Below, in pieces: positions 13,080 through 26,304 of a stretch of 64,000 nt of DNA. The stretch spans positions 13,720,501 through 13,784,500 of the forward strand of contig JAYKKI010000032.1 of NCBI GenBank assembly GCA_039881145.1. Direction: 5' to 3'. A program made the translations under genes and the position numbers. The notes below the pieces were generated by a model that worked only from the letters and a program-made list of their open reading frames with translations, ran no database searches and was not told where the DNA came from. Each line of letters opens with the position of its first letter. Position 1 is the stretch's first letter. This DNA comes from Druceiella hillmani. Taxonomy: Eukaryota; Arthropoda; Insecta; Lepidoptera; Hepialidae.

Positions 13080-13690
13080 TTGAGGAACACTTCGACAAAT
13101 GAGAGCACAAGACCCTTTGGAGAAAAGTGATATCGAGTTTAAACTCATTTGACATGTCTTTATAAATGGACAGGACCTGATATGGGGTTTAAATTATCTT
13201 AATAAGGCCAATGGATCCAAATAGAAACATAGTCTGACGAAGTGGACGTAAAATGATGACAGGAACTTTTAACGACAAAGAGAAGATTCAACTTGTTTGC
13301 CCTCGTTTGACTTTTCTTAAGGGGTCTTTTGTCTTAAGTAGTGTCCAGGATCCGATGATGGATCCGATATGTGTTTACCGTACGACTTAATAGTGAGGGA
13401 TAATTTAATGGAGTTTGTCCTCGTTCAAACTGTCTTGACTAGCCTTTTGATCACAAATAGTTGCCAGGGTCTGACGATGGAGCCGAAAGATGAAAAAAGG
13501 AACTCATAAATGGTGAATGGTAGGGTTGTTGACTTTGAGTTCGACAAACTTATCTGACGAGTCCTTTATTCATTAGTGAAGCTCGATCAATATACCCTAT
13601 ATTGATGGAGCTGAAATATGACGACAGGAGCTCCTCAGTGATGAGAAGTAAATTCAAGGATTTTAAACACGTTTAACTTTTCTTGACGTA
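13080..13690. repeat. old tandem repeat, period about 120-130 bp
   Basis: Recurring phrases (c/t)ctga(t/c)gatggagccga, gacaggaactc, gtttgtcctcgttcaa and tcttgacgagtcctttgatca return about every 120-130 bases, with anchors near 13232, 13352, 13470 and 13600. Copies are strongly diverged, so this is an ancient minisatellite. GC content is higher than in the flanks. I recognise no coding sequence. Confidence 0.65.
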
Positions 13691-13699
13691 AGCAAAAAG

Positions 13700-15770
13700 G
13701 AAGAAAGTAAATAGGTAGCTATATATGTACAGATACACAGAAGCACAAGAAGCTATTAAGATATATGTGGGTAGCTAAGAAAGTACATATAAACTCAATG
13801 TGGAAAGTAAACAAAAAAAACTAAATAATGTAAACAAGAACGTATTAACAATAAAAATGAATACCCAATTAAATGTTATGTATGCAGAGCCAAGTAATAA
13901 TTTTAATTAGATTGGTATACGCCAATGTCAATCAAATTTAGGAAATGATGAGCACTATCTATCTATGAATGTAAACACGTGCATGTATTAACGTTGATTA
14001 AATGCCGCAAATTACTTTTTTGATTTATGTCAGTACGTGGGTGTGTAAGCACGCGGGAGAGAAATAGAGAGGGGTCGATAAATATCATTTTGGCACAAAA
14101 ATCGCTAACATTAACGTTTGGAGATGATATTTTACTACAACATTTCCAACTTAATACCGCTGTTTTATGAATCAATAATCTCTAATAGAAGGAATATTTT
14201 GAAACAAATTATTCAGAAACAATATTATTATTACGACAAATGATTTGACTTGCGACGTAAGTTGATTCAGACGAATTCGAATCCTAATTAATTTTATAAA
14301 TGCAAAAGTCTTTTAATTAATAAGTCAGCAGCTTACTACTAGACATGTGTCTAGTCATCACCAAAAATTTGTTAAGACACCTAGATCATATAACCAATTA
14401 TAGGGCGTTTCCTTTCCTGAAATTCTTTTTTCTGAAGTACCTTAGAGGAAAAATACTTATCTTTTCTCGATAGTTGGCATTTCTACTTATTTAAATGTTT
14501 AATAGCTTTATTATCTAATTCCTATTCAGTATAAAAAATTAAAAAGCCTTCTTTAAAATCTAAGTTAAATATTAAAATTTTAGTTAAATATTAAATGAAC
14601 ACGTATAAGTACAGAAATGTAAATTTATTGAACATTTTCATGTGATTGTACTGGTTTTTGTTCTTTCTAAATTATACATTTAAATTGACTTATATAAAAC
14701 TATGTTGATTTAAAAAATATATATTTTTCTAAAATTGATAAATCAATTTCAATGAAATAATCTTTTTCTGGTTTTAAAGTCAATTTTTTCAAACTCATCT
14801 AATCCGATTCAGTATTCAGAGTGAGGCGTTAATTTTTTTTCTCATTTATTAATTTCAACATTTTTCTTGCTATGTAATTTTTCTCGTATAATCTAATATC
14901 ACACAATCCAAATATCATATCATAAACACACATATCCAAATATCAACTCATTAAGAGTTAGTGGCTCCGGAATTATGGCATATGTATTCTTCGCTAGTGA
15001 AATTTCTTTTTTTCAAAGCACAAGCTTACATAAACATATTTTCCAATTTAGGATTCGTTCTGTTGTACATATTTCTGACATATTCATATAATATATATTT
15101 GAAGCGAATGCTAATTACAATCCAACTGATAAATAACTTTATAATACTTATAACGAACCCTTAGTGAAAAGGTAGTATTGAATTAGGTTTAAATGGGGTC
15201 TTTAAACAAGTTTTTAATATTTTGTCTGTGTATCAGTAATGTGTGTAATTTTACTATGATCCAATTGATATTTGTTCAAATTTGGTACGTTTTTGTATTA
15301 AAATAGATTTTAATTTCAACTGGCTGACATTGTTCTGTCATGTGGAATACAGCATCACCTATCGGGTCCAGGTTTCATAATTTACTTTTTTTGGCACTAA
15401 ATCAATTAATAACGTGCATCCTATCTATCCTGTCTAGCTTCCTATCCTATTATATAGTAATCCTACCATAGTTATGAACCAACGTCTTGACAAAATACGT
15501 ATATTGTGTGAGTATGACCTCAAACGGTTAAGTCTTTCAGGAGTTACAAGATCATTAACAGACGCACCAACGATTATATTTAATGAATTATAATATTGAA
15601 ATCGGATATTTGAATGAACTTATCACTAGACTATAATTTATGTCGCAGTTTGAAATCCATATAGGGAAATATGTAATAAGAGTACAGAACATAAGATTAG
15701 GATTATTTCTATATTCATATATGCGAAGCTAACTATTAGCTGGTCAAGGGTCCATTTGCGACATAGACTA
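13700..15770. other. AT-rich DNA, no gene seen
   Basis: Contains a small palindrome ACTAGACA-TG-TGTCTAGT at about 14339-14356 and chance frames of up to 70 codons. Nothing else is supported. Confidence 0.5.
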
Positions 15771-15774
15771 CAAT

Positions 15775-15790
15775 ATAAATAAATAAATAA

Positions 15791-15838
<48 letters not shown>
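15775..15838. repeat. (AAAT)n then (TA)n microsatellite
   Basis: Four to five AAAT units run directly into a TA tract of about 40 bases. Confidence 0.95.
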
Positions 15839-15839
<1 letters not shown>

Positions 15840-15844
<5 letters not shown>

Positions 15845-17800
15845 TTTATGGTCTGTAAGAGAAGCAGTCATTCAATACAAAAGGATACAAAAAACAAACG
15901 GACGAGAGTGAACTCTCAAGACACACAGTCTTAACCTATCCTAGTGAATTAATATTAAATGAAAATAAACGTCTTTTCTCTCATAACTCTACAGCATGAT
16001 AGACTTGGGAACCTTTCGCAGTTTAACTTATAAAGAAAGGAAATCTATCAATTATTCTGTATTCCAAACTCAAAAAATATATAATGAAAAGGATACTTAC
16101 ATGAAATTGACATTTTTTGAGATCGATTATTTCGATTTGAAAAAATTATGTAAATGAAATCAATACTAGATGTTCTTTTCGAATAATGCAAGAAAATGTA
16201 TTTAAATCTTCCCAAAAATATCATAATATTCTATAATGTGCATTTTTGTATTTTCGTGAATTGCAAAATTGAAATGGAAAAAGACTTTATTAAAGCGGTT
16301 CGATAAACTTATGAAGGTTAATAAAGGACTTTTGAGCAAAAATATTTTTAAAATTTGGAATTTTTATTTAAGTATTTTTATGTATAATTAATAAATACGC
16401 CATTTTGTTGCAGATAACAATATGCATCGTTTAGATCTCAGCAAACACTTGTTCATTAATAGCTATCCAGAACATATGTAAGAAATAGACCACAGTGCCT
16501 GAATAACCAAAACTGTTAACGTCGGTACCATCTAGACAATTATAAATTCTCACTCGAATCAAACAATGTATATATTGTAAATCAATTATTGTGTACTGTT
16601 TTTTTCTGTCGACGGTGCGGACATAAGCAACAACTTTATAAAGTATAATAAACCACTGTAAAAATAGTTTAAGAGACTTATGTGAGGGGTTTTAATACAA
16701 CTACCTATGTCTGCAGGCATTGTAACATAAAGATATATAATTTTTGTTATCTGCTTTATAGTTTTTATAATATTAAAGAACTTATATTTTATTAAGCAAT
16801 ATCATAGCCTAATGCGCATATTTTTGTATCACCCTGAGTAGATTTCCGCCATGAATATCTACAACGTACGAGTGTTACATAAACGTCGTAAGCAATCTCC
16901 GTGAAAACTAAACGATATATCGATTACGTACTACAGCATATCACAACATGTCAGCTTCAACAGTATATCTCTTTTTCTATTCAAACTACAATTTGGCGCT
17001 CTGAATTTTATTACATTGCCAAAATGTCGTAAGCACTGTGACGAAAAGCAATATGTGTTCTCGTATCTGCGACTCGCGCGATATAAAATTGTTTTTAAAC
17101 ATTTATATTGCATTCCTTTTCCGTTTTAAATACGCATGGGGAGGATTTGCATTTGTTTCATTCCATTTTTAGAATAAAACATTTTTGCTTGTTACTTACT
17201 CTCCATTGGCTTGTTTTGGCATTAATAGATAATAATGTATTTATTATTTTAAAGATCAGTGAAGTACAAGAATAGTTTGCAATGTTTATACGAAATAGTA
17301 AGTATGGATGATCATAGTTGAATATACAAATGATAGTCTAAACCTTTTTAATAACCTCTCACAAAGTAAAAATCATCCTGCATACCAATTTCCTCTATTT
17401 TAGGGGATAAATTAAAATTCAAACCACAAAAATCAACTGAACTGAACCTGAACATGAACATGTACCCTACAAAGTAGGAGAAACAAGGCAGAATTAGCGA
17501 ACAAAAGAGTCAAAAATGGGCAATTAGTAGTTCCCTCAATGATACATTTAAATATTAATAGTTGTTTTGGATTGTTTACTGAAATATATATCTTGCATTA
17601 CCTTAAATTTATGTTTACCAAATTTAATAATCAATTAATATTCAAAGCATTCAGAAATTGAAAGTTTCGCAAACTAAAGTTCAAAATAATTTCAGTCAAC
17701 TATCACAATAAGTCTTAGAATATTTGTTTTCTGTTAGAATCTCATAATGTTATAATACAAAATAATAACAGTTAGTCAAAAAGAAAAAAAAAATTGGGAG
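15840..17800. other. AT-rich DNA, no gene seen
   Basis: No open frame beyond 60 codons and no repeat that I can define. Confidence 0.5.
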
Positions 17801-17805
17801 GTGTC

Positions 17806-18182
17806 AAGGGACACCCGGATGGAACGAAGTTCCTTTCGATTAAATAGTGAAGGAATTGTAATAAAATTTTATTTCTTTTAAGTTATAATAATAATTATTG
17901 TTATTATTTTTTATTATTTATTATGTACAACAAACCTGTATACACTCAACAAAAATAATCGTCGCGACACCACACTGTTCAATGCGAAATAGAAAGACGA
18001 AACGAAAATAACTGGCTTGCTTTCTATGAGAGAGAGAGGGACAGACAGAGAAACACGCGCACGCCGCACGGCTTGCAGCGCGCCCGCTAGCAACTATAGC
18101 AAAAAGTGTCGTTACAACTTTTGGTCTTAATTTATTCCGTTTAGCCCCCTTTCGCAACGCAAGATAAGGAACTTCGTTCCAA
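17806..18182. mobile_element. unclassified GC-richer repeat unit with inverted ends
   Basis: The left side carries a small hairpin, GGTGTC-AAGG-GACACC, then TGGAACGAAGTTCCTT (17819-17834). The right side carries the same 16-mer in inverted orientation (18166-18181). GGAACGAAGTTCC is itself near-palindromic. Between the ends lies a CpG-rich block (acgcgcacgccgcacgg, then gcgcgcccgc), clearly unlike the AT-rich flanks. A 91-codon minus-strand frame (17921-18196) crosses it with a Cys/Ala-rich, non-domain product. I interpret it as a non-autonomous element of unknown class. It has the look of a multi-copy insect repeat, but I cannot name it. Confidence 0.45.
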
Positions 18183-20340
18183 AAATTGGAAAACAAATAT
18201 TGATATGAATTAGGATGGAATAAGGAAAAGACAAGAGCTTAGAAGGAATAAGGTGTAAGGTTTGACATTTTCACATGATCTTTGAACACATTTAATAAGC
18301 ATATTTCCTGGTGTGAGGATCCAGTTAATTGTAAAGTTTTGCTGCTTGGACAAGAAAGGATTTAATGTAATAAGAAGAGGTATGTTTGGAAATAAATAGG
18401 GCGAGTAAGCTTTCAGTGTACCTGTAGCACCAAACAAGTCTTTAAGTTTACCAATAAAGAAATAATTTGGATTTTGAGTATCTTTAACGTTCTGTACCTA
18501 AAAAAGAACCCTTATAAGGTAACTCATGCGCCTGTCCGTATGTACTTCAAAGCCGTTTTCCTTTTGAACCGTGTTATATGAGAACTACGCAGTAATATTC
18601 ATTTACAAACTTTAGGGAAGGCAAATTAAGTAATGAATTTTTTTTATTTCTTGCAAAATGGGCGTTGACAATAGCTAGCCATAAAAATCTCGTAAACATT
18701 TTTTGCATAACTTTGGGTATTATATCTTCAGAGTTATACTGAAAAATATGCAAAAAATATGTCTCCTTGCCTTATTATTGATACTACTCAACCTAAAATT
18801 ATAAAAAATATGTATTTTTAGAAGACTGGGAAAAGATTTTAGAAAACTTATAGCCATAATTTTATATGTCATATTTTTTTTAAATATTCCTCTTGTTTTA
18901 GCCTGCGAAAGATACAGTAAGCAATATCATTTCATTTTTTTATTTTTAAGGTCGATTTTCTCAAAAACCATGCAATATAAAAACTTGGAATTTGGCATGA
19001 TAATACATTTTATAAACCCACATATTTTACACCACCAATTCTCTTTAAATACTCGTACAACGATTAAATAACGGTAAATAAAGATTTTAAAAAAATAAGT
19101 TTTTCTAATTGTTTACATTATATTGATTATAATTTGAGAAAATTTGTTATAAAGAATACAAAAATACATTTTTGCGTTTTGCGTATAAGTGTCAAGTTAC
19201 AGACGAAGAACACTTTTACTCATGTTCTAACATTTTCCATTATTACAAGGATATCTCAGTCATTTAACACATATAAAATAAGTTTAAAAATGCACAAATT
19301 TGCCTAAACTTCAAACAAACAATAAATTTATAAATACTAATGAGTACTAATGAAACGGAAATAATCTTTATTTTGTTCTACCACGCGCCCTTTGAGCTTT
19401 TTTCATTGACAGGGTGGTAATACAAAAGTCACCGAACCGCATAAAAAGAAAATCTCGTATATGAGGGATCTGTAAAAATATTACTTTTATCTCCTACTAA
19501 AACCTAATTAATTTATAAAAAGAATTTGAAATCTGAAAAGCGATCTGAGCGTCGACTACATAAGAATATAGCTGAATTGAAACTTATAAAGCAGAGGATA
19601 TTGGCCATTCGAATTTTGATTTCAATTTATTTCATTTTTTTTTCTTCTATTTACCACATTAAAATAGGTACATTTTAGTTTTGTTAAGTAAAAAATGGAA
19701 ATGTAAACAAAACATAAAAATATATTGAAGTTGATATTCACAAAATATATTGAAGTTTGTTAACTGTTCTTCGTCTACTCTCAGTATCTCTCGCTCACAT
19801 GCAAACACACATTCAAATTCACACACAATCTCTCAGTTTCCAGTTGATTTCTCCCAAGTGTTTCACCTTGAATTCTGTCTCGAAAGTTTCGACTCACTTC
19901 TACATTGTAACTTTCAATTAGAAAGTCACAAGACACATTTAAATTAAAAAATTTAAAGTAATTTTTAGTAATTAAACGCAACACTTATTAATTGCAATAC
20001 TAAACGATTACTAAAATCGTTACGTTAACTAACATTTACTAAAATCGTTAAATCGTTAAATATTTTAGTCATTTTTCGTAATAATAAATATTAGTAAAAG
20101 AAATGAAATTTGCTGTTATGATTCAGAATTTCTTTTATTTGGAAGCAATTTTAAGACTTTTTTAAATTACACAATTAATATACTTAAATAGACCCAATAA
20201 CAATTCTTTCAAATATTTAACAATCCAAAGCTACATTTACATTATTTTCTTTATATATAAATATATAAATACTCAGTTAAGGAAATATTATGGAATAGTA
20301 ATGAAATAGTAGCGTGACGGAGCAACGAACAAGATGAGAG
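18183..20340. other. AT-rich DNA, no gene seen
   Basis: Contains short direct repeats of aaaatatattgaagtt near 19718-19756 and repeated 'actaaaatcgtta' around 20010-20050. No coding or RNA feature. Confidence 0.5.
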
Positions 20341-20343
20341 ACG

Positions 20344-20358
20344 CGTGACGTCACGTGA
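20344..20358. promoter_or_regulatory. overlapping CRE and E-box palindromes
   Basis: CGTGACGTCACG (20344-20355) is a perfect 12-bp palindrome containing the cAMP-response element TGACGTCA. It overlaps TCACGTGA (20351-20358), whose core CACGTG is the canonical E-box, and is preceded by ACGCGT. These are exact matches to binding sites of CREB/ATF and bHLH factors. With no nearby gene, a regulatory role is only a possibility; it may equally be part of a GC-richer repeat fragment at about 20310-20460. Confidence 0.3.
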
Positions 20359-20741
20359 GATTGCCAATAATTGGAACAAGAAATTCGGGTGAGCGTTCTC
20401 TATAATTAACTCAAGAGGAAGTACATGGGCCGTCACGACATGTCCGATTCAGGCGTATGTCGGTTCAGAAATAAGGATAAACTTTTCCGGAAACGTCGAC
20501 ATACCTAAGCATACATTAGATAATATTGCACATCGTTTACACTATTGACACTGTCTGTAAACACTGTCTGTCTCCAATCGATTTCAGAGATTACTTTCAT
20601 TTTAAAATAAAAGTAAATAAATTATATCAAGTAAAATAGCCAAATTTAGAATTAAAAAGAAATAAGTGTTATTAGTTACCGTTTCCACTAGAAGCCATAC
20701 AGTTGTAAAAAAAATCACAGTGCCATTCTTTCCTACCACAT

Positions 20742-20848
20742 TTTTTTATAATATTTTTCTTTTGTAAAAATTTTTTAAAATATTTTTCAATTGTTTATAA
20801 TTATTTTAATTGTTTATAATTTTTTATAATATTTTTCTTTTGTAAAAA
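20742..20848. repeat. 29-bp direct repeat, 78 bp apart
   Basis: The string ttttttataatatttttc followed by ttttgtaaaaa occurs at 20742-20770 and again at 20820-20848, with an internal pair of attgtttataatt between them. Confidence 0.8.
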
Positions 20849-20849
20849 A

Positions 20850-22040
20850 GTTTTAGACTGTTTTATTATTACTAAATAGTGTAGTGTTAGAAGCAACAGG
20901 ATTAACTTAATTGTCTAAAAACCGGATAATGTTTTATCCCCGCTTGTGTAATGTCAAAAGTTACATAAGTGAATTAGGGCCTAAACCATTAAGTAAACTT
21001 TGATTTCTACATGCATTTCATGGAAATCAAAAGAGAGAAAGTGATTTATATATCCGTATGTGTATATATGTGTTTATACACATGTATGTATATACATAGT
21101 ATACATGAATACCTATATTCTTAGGTTTATAAAAGTTCCGATTTCTATATAAAAATATTATTGACGTTGAATTAATTGTCCGTAAATAACTATCTAATAA
21201 AGAACACACTAATAAATAAAAAACAATGAAAATACAAGTACTAAGTGGGAACTTGTGCTTTACAGTGTCGCTTCCGATTATGAATGATTTTGCCCAATAC
21301 CGTAACAGCTGGAGATTTTAGGAATCGAAGCCAAATGAAATGTCGTTTTCATCTGTGTACGTGAATGTACTTATACATGATAGAAGAGAGAAGCGTAGAC
21401 TGTGTAATAATTTAAAAAATCTCTAGGGCTAGCAATATTTTGCAAATTTATTTGTGTTTCGATAAACATTTTACAGATTAAGCGAAACCAAAAAGAAACG
21501 GCCAAGTGCATGCTTTCGGTGCAAAGAACTGTGCATACGATAAGACTCTTTAGATATTTATGTCTCTATTTCTAATGGTTATTTTTTTTAAATAATTATA
21601 CTAATACTGGTTAAATAATTTTTTTTACAGATTTTTCTATATATATATACTTGAAAAACACAGAAAAATATAACCCGAAAACGAGATGCAAAATGAAGAG
21701 TAGTCAGTCAAACGTCACATTCATTAAAAAAAACTGTTCAGTGACAACCCCGCTTGATAGAGAGCTCAAAAAATTCTGTACGTCTTTTAAAAAAAGAAGC
21801 AGAGTTCTTTCTCACCAAATTCCAGAATCCAAAAACAGCACCATTTTCTTCACCAGCTTATATTTATATATATATATATATATATTAATAAATTGTTATT
21901 TTTATACATCCATAACTTTCCAAGAAATTATACTTAATTTGTTAAAATTTATGAAATAGAATAAAATGAATGAATGTGAAAATGACTCTTTTCACCAATT
22001 TCTATTTTCCTTTTTTCCTTATTTTTCTGCATTTTCAACA
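20850..22040. other. AT-rich DNA, no gene seen
   Basis: A short TA tract lies at 21867-21886. A 102-codon plus-strand frame at 21651-21959 has a basic N-terminal half and ends in sequence derived from the TA tract; I do not consider it a gene. Confidence 0.5.
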
Positions 22041-22044
22041 TTAA

Positions 22045-22200
22045 AAAGACCATAACTGTAATCAGAAGAAAGACAGCAAAAAGAAATTACTATGAATATT
22101 GATTCAGTGGGATGGGGGTTACCTCCAATCCACTGAATCATTCAACATTCAAAGTAATTCTTTTTTGCTGTTTTTCTTCTGATTACAGTTATGGTCTTTA
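22045..22200. mobile_element. 156-bp foldback/MITE-like element
   Basis: The two halves are long imperfect inverted repeats of about 65-70 bp. Outer ends read aaagaccataactgtaatc and its complement; the inner ends contain gattcagtgg and ccactgaatc; the loop is about ggggttacctcc. Differences between arms are a few substitutions and small indels, so the element is fairly young. I could not define a target-site duplication. The superfamily is unknown. Confidence 0.7.
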
Positions 22201-22728
22201 GAAATGAATCTTAATAAAATCGTAAATACCGAATCGACAGTATCTAATGTTCACATATTATTTTTCTTATGTTTACATGTAGTCTCTTTCTTATTAATGT
22301 TTAACCACAAATTACTATATAATCAATATTGTAGCAAATCGTAATAAAGTGTAGGATTCGATAAAGAAAGAAAAAATAAGGAAAGAAAATGGTGATATAT
22401 GATATGCGATATGCAATAAAAAATGATAGTATGGGTGTATAAAAATCACAATATATTATAATATAGTGTGAGTTTAATTAGTATAATTTTAGACAAAATT
22501 GACTTGGCTAGTATATTACCACTTCTGTTGTTAATGGTCAAAAGAAATTTAATTTTTCCTTTCATGGGAAATTTACTATGTAAAAAGAACAATCCCTAGA
22601 GCACAGCCGCCTGTCTGCTTATTATAAACTGGACTGTTTTCTCTTGGACCAAAAAAATGACCGCTAGTAATTATTTTATATAGTTTTATCTATTCAAAAT
22701 ATTGTCCTTTTGTAGGCAGTGCTCCTCA
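22201..22728. other. AT-rich DNA, no gene seen
   Basis: No repeats or open frames of note. The phrase tgtccttttgtag at about 22703-22715, just before the relic that follows, looks like a 3' splice site but cannot be confirmed. Confidence 0.4.
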
Positions 22729-23960
22729 ATGCCACCAAAAAGGAAACAAAAGCAATAGAAAAAATATTAGGACAGAAAAGAATTACTGAACGATTCAGGC
22801 ACGAGTGGCGTAAAAATGATCCTAAAAACAAAGAGAAATTGAGAGAAAAAGAACCTTAATACTACCATATAAATAAAAGGGCAGGTGAAAATTCGCCGAA
22901 GATATGGATCGTCTTGAGCTGTTAAAAAATTGGTAAGAATAATACACAACCTATCTTATAAAGAAAAAAGTGTTGAAAGAAGTTATGAATACTTTAGTTC
23001 GGGAAAATACGCCTGATTCAGAATATCTTGCACGGTCTCTCCGGTGCCTTCAAGATCTTTGGTAAATTTATTAAACAATGTGAGACCGAGTCGTACCAAA
23101 AAGAAGCGTGAAAAAATTATCAGGGAGAAAGATCATAAGATTAATCAATATAAAGAGTAATTGAAAAAGTAGATAAAGATGTTACAATGGTTGGAGAAAG
23201 CTAATTATGTGAAAAATAATGTCGACACACCGAACATAAAACTACAGAAAATGTGTGAAGTTTCATTGACTCGCAAATAAGCGCTAAAAAGCAATTTTCT
23301 CGTTAGGTATTGAATAAGCAGTAGGAAAAAATTATGCCGAATTGAAAACTTTTAAAGAAAAACAATTTTTGGTAAATTTGTGTCATGCACAACAGTAGAT
23401 AAATACAAGCTGTAGAGAAGCAACCAAAGTTCTATTTCTTACAAGACAATGCAGAAGTCTGCACGTCAGTCAACTTTAGACCTACGGCGCAGACTCGTCG
23501 TGATTGCATCATATCTCAATCTATCAAGACTGTAAAAATTTTACGAAAATAATGACAACAGTAGAATTGGTGCAAAAAAGCGAGAATATAAAAGCAAAAA
23601 GGGAATAGAAAAACAAAAAAGGTGACTATTGAATTCAATCGCCAAATTATACAATAAGTTTCAAACTGAAAATTTTGCAATCAGTTACCAGACTTTTGTC
23701 GTTTGCGTCCTTTCTGAGTGGCTATAGCAGAAGTTAATAAACGTGATATATACCTCTGCATAAAGCATGCTAATATTGATTTGAAGTTGTCCGCATTGCA
23801 CCGTCGAAAACATTTGCCTTAAAATAGCCACATTAAGCTTTCACGACGAACGAACTTTCACTGTTCGTCCGTGTGAACTAATGGAAAAGCTGCACGAAGA
23901 TTTGGAAGTGTATATTTACGCTAAATCATATAGGCTGATAACGTCTAAGCTATAATTCAA
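22729..23960 (+). pseudogene. broken transposon-type protein relic
   Basis: Plus-strand translation in three frames gives fragments of one protein interrupted by many stops and frameshifts. A start-like MPPKRKQKQ at 22729 leads a lysine-rich N-terminus. A charged, probably coiled-coil segment follows (PSRTKKKREKIIREKDHK near 23083). The C-terminal part holds NSRIGAKKREYKSKKG, then ISYQTF, a run resembling RLRPF, then RDIYLCIKHANID near 23735-23780. From memory, the order ISYxxFxRLRPFWV ... RDTCLCxxHxN is shared by an unclassified protein family repeated in many animal genomes, probably DNA-transposon encoded. The match is by eye. I see no terminal repeats, so element limits are unknown. It is certainly non-functional here. 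Confidence 0.45.
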
Positions 23961-26300
23961 ATTAATTTGATAATTTCAAATAGCTAATAATAGCAGTTTT
24001 TTGAACTAATGATTTATTAAATTGTTGATTGTTGAACTGAATATTATAATTAATATTGTTTTGTACTAATTAAAAAGACTGCTAATTTAGAATTATTAGT
24101 TCAGTCATAAATACTTTGTTTAACACTTTTGAATTTGATTTTGATAAGTTCATGTATAACTGATAATAAATAATACTAAACTTTACCTTGTTACCTTAAC
24201 TAAATATTATTTTTTTTTCTATCATAACACTTGATAATAGTAAAAGTTCCCTGGATGAATAACTTTATAAATGAGAAATTTTATAAAATCGATTATTCGC
24301 AAAATAAGAGCAATATATATGAGTTTTTGAAAAAATATATTTAATCTATAACTATCTTTTAGAAAGCTTACATTGTTTCTTATTTTTTGGGAAAAACCTG
24401 TTCGACTATTTTCCAATTAACAGAGAAATGCCCACACAAATTGCATAAATATAGTCAATTGCATATTATATCATAAAATTTCAAAGATATCTATACTAAT
24501 GATAGGTTCCCACGAGATTCAACGGATTCCTCACCCCGTACCCGATGAAAATATGACCTATGTTCATACTTCCGTATGGAAGATACAAAGTCATATTTTC
24601 ATTTAAAATGAAAGTAATTACAGTTTTCTGCATTTCAGATTTATCTAAAATTTCACATGCTTCCTGACTTTTTACTCCTAAGAACCATTAATATCTAAGT
24701 CACACAGGCTTATATAAAATTATAGAACTATTCTCTTCATATTGTAAACGCGCAAAATATGTCAGACAACATTGCGGCAGATCGATTCCGTCGGGTGGAA
24801 CCCGAACTTCGCCTCTAATCATCAAGTGAGTTGGGATGTGTTACGTCAATAAGATATTTCATATACGAATCTAGTATATATAATGTCGATATTACATATA
24901 CGAACCTAGTACATATATTTATTTAAAGAAAGAGAAGTATCACTGTCAGCTAAAGAGAATAAACGCATTACATTTTCATTAAATAGTATTTGGTAGCGTT
25001 TATCAGCTTTAGATCTTTTTAATTCCTCAGATAACGTTTATCCAACGATAACTTTGGCATTTTGAGAAAGACTTTTGACAAAAAAACTGTCAAAACTTCA
25101 AAATGAATCTCTGGATAAATTTTATTTGAGAATTGAAAAATCAGACCTTAGTCAAATAATGGAGCCTGACGTCCACACATTTTTAAATAGCGTATTTAAA
25201 TTTTCTGTAATTTAGAGATCGCTTGGTTTAATGAATGTTGCTACAACCAGTTTAATGTTTGTTTTTCACACAGCTTTACAACACTTTACTTTTTAGGTCA
25301 GTCGTAAATCGGTAAGTCGGTCCCATAATATATGTATTTGTGTTATTACCAGTCATTGTAACAATTCGATTTGACCACAAACAAACCATTCTTTAAGTTA
25401 ACCATTCTACAAGCTTTAGAGAGATAAAGCTCATACCAAACTTATCATCAAAGGTGATTCATTAATAACTAATGGATATATTTTGAGTTATTATGTTGAA
25501 AAAATTAATTCATAAGTGGAATGATGCTAGACTTAATAATATACCCAACAAATTAAATTACGAATATTACTTTATAGCGTTTGGTGCATCGTCCAGATTC
25601 ATAATTAGAAGTTGGAAATAATTGAAAAAAACTCATGGTTTGCTCTGGTATAGAAATCGTATGAAGAGCTATTCTTCATACAAATGTAAAATCATAGCTC
25701 TATTTCTTTTTAGAACTCAATTATAACGCTATCAAAAAGTGTCCCATTAAAAATAAACTAGATTCACTATCCTCTAACCTAGAAAATATTATGCCAAGTC
25801 CTAAATAAATATAATTTTTTGTTAACGAACGTTTTAGAAATACCTACAGAATTTAACACCCACCACTCGCCAACCACTTTGTACGGTTGGAAAGGGAAAA
25901 TTATATATTTATTTTGATTTTTTTCATTATTTGAATGCTAATCTTAATCTGCACAACAATTCTCCGTTTTCAGAACATTCAGAAGTACCTTAGTCGTTTT
26001 AATGGTAACCATAGAGTAATGAGCAAGTTTGTGAAAAACATATTTTGCATCGTGTTTTGTAAATACGTCTTCAAAAAATAATTTGGTGTATTTATTAACT
26101 GCGGTAACTGAATTTCATTATGAAAATTAGGGCTCTCAAATGTTATCCAGGCAGAAGTTATAGTGGTTCAAAAATATGGCAAATCATTTCGATTATAAAT
26201 AATGCAGTCTCCTGCTCGTCTTGTCTCGTCTTGGCGGGAAATGCCGTACCCCAGATGATAATTGAGCACACGCGGACGCACAAATTTTATTTCTAGATTA
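23961..26300. other. AT-rich DNA, no gene seen
   Basis: A 49-codon open stretch at 25066-25215 (plus; contains ESLDKFYLRIEKSDL) looks protein-like but has no start and no recognised family. A GC-richer patch at about 24770-24830 is unassigned. Confidence 0.45.
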
Positions 26301-26304
26301 AAAA

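Noticed and set aside
14961..15164. 67-codon plus-strand frame with hydrophobic stretches
   Set aside because: Composition is that of translated AT-rich DNA (Ile, Leu, Tyr, Asn) with no other support.
25066..25215. 49-codon stretch containing FYLRIEKSDL as a gag or transposase fragment
   Set aside because: Protein-like by eye but too short, with no start and no family that I can name.
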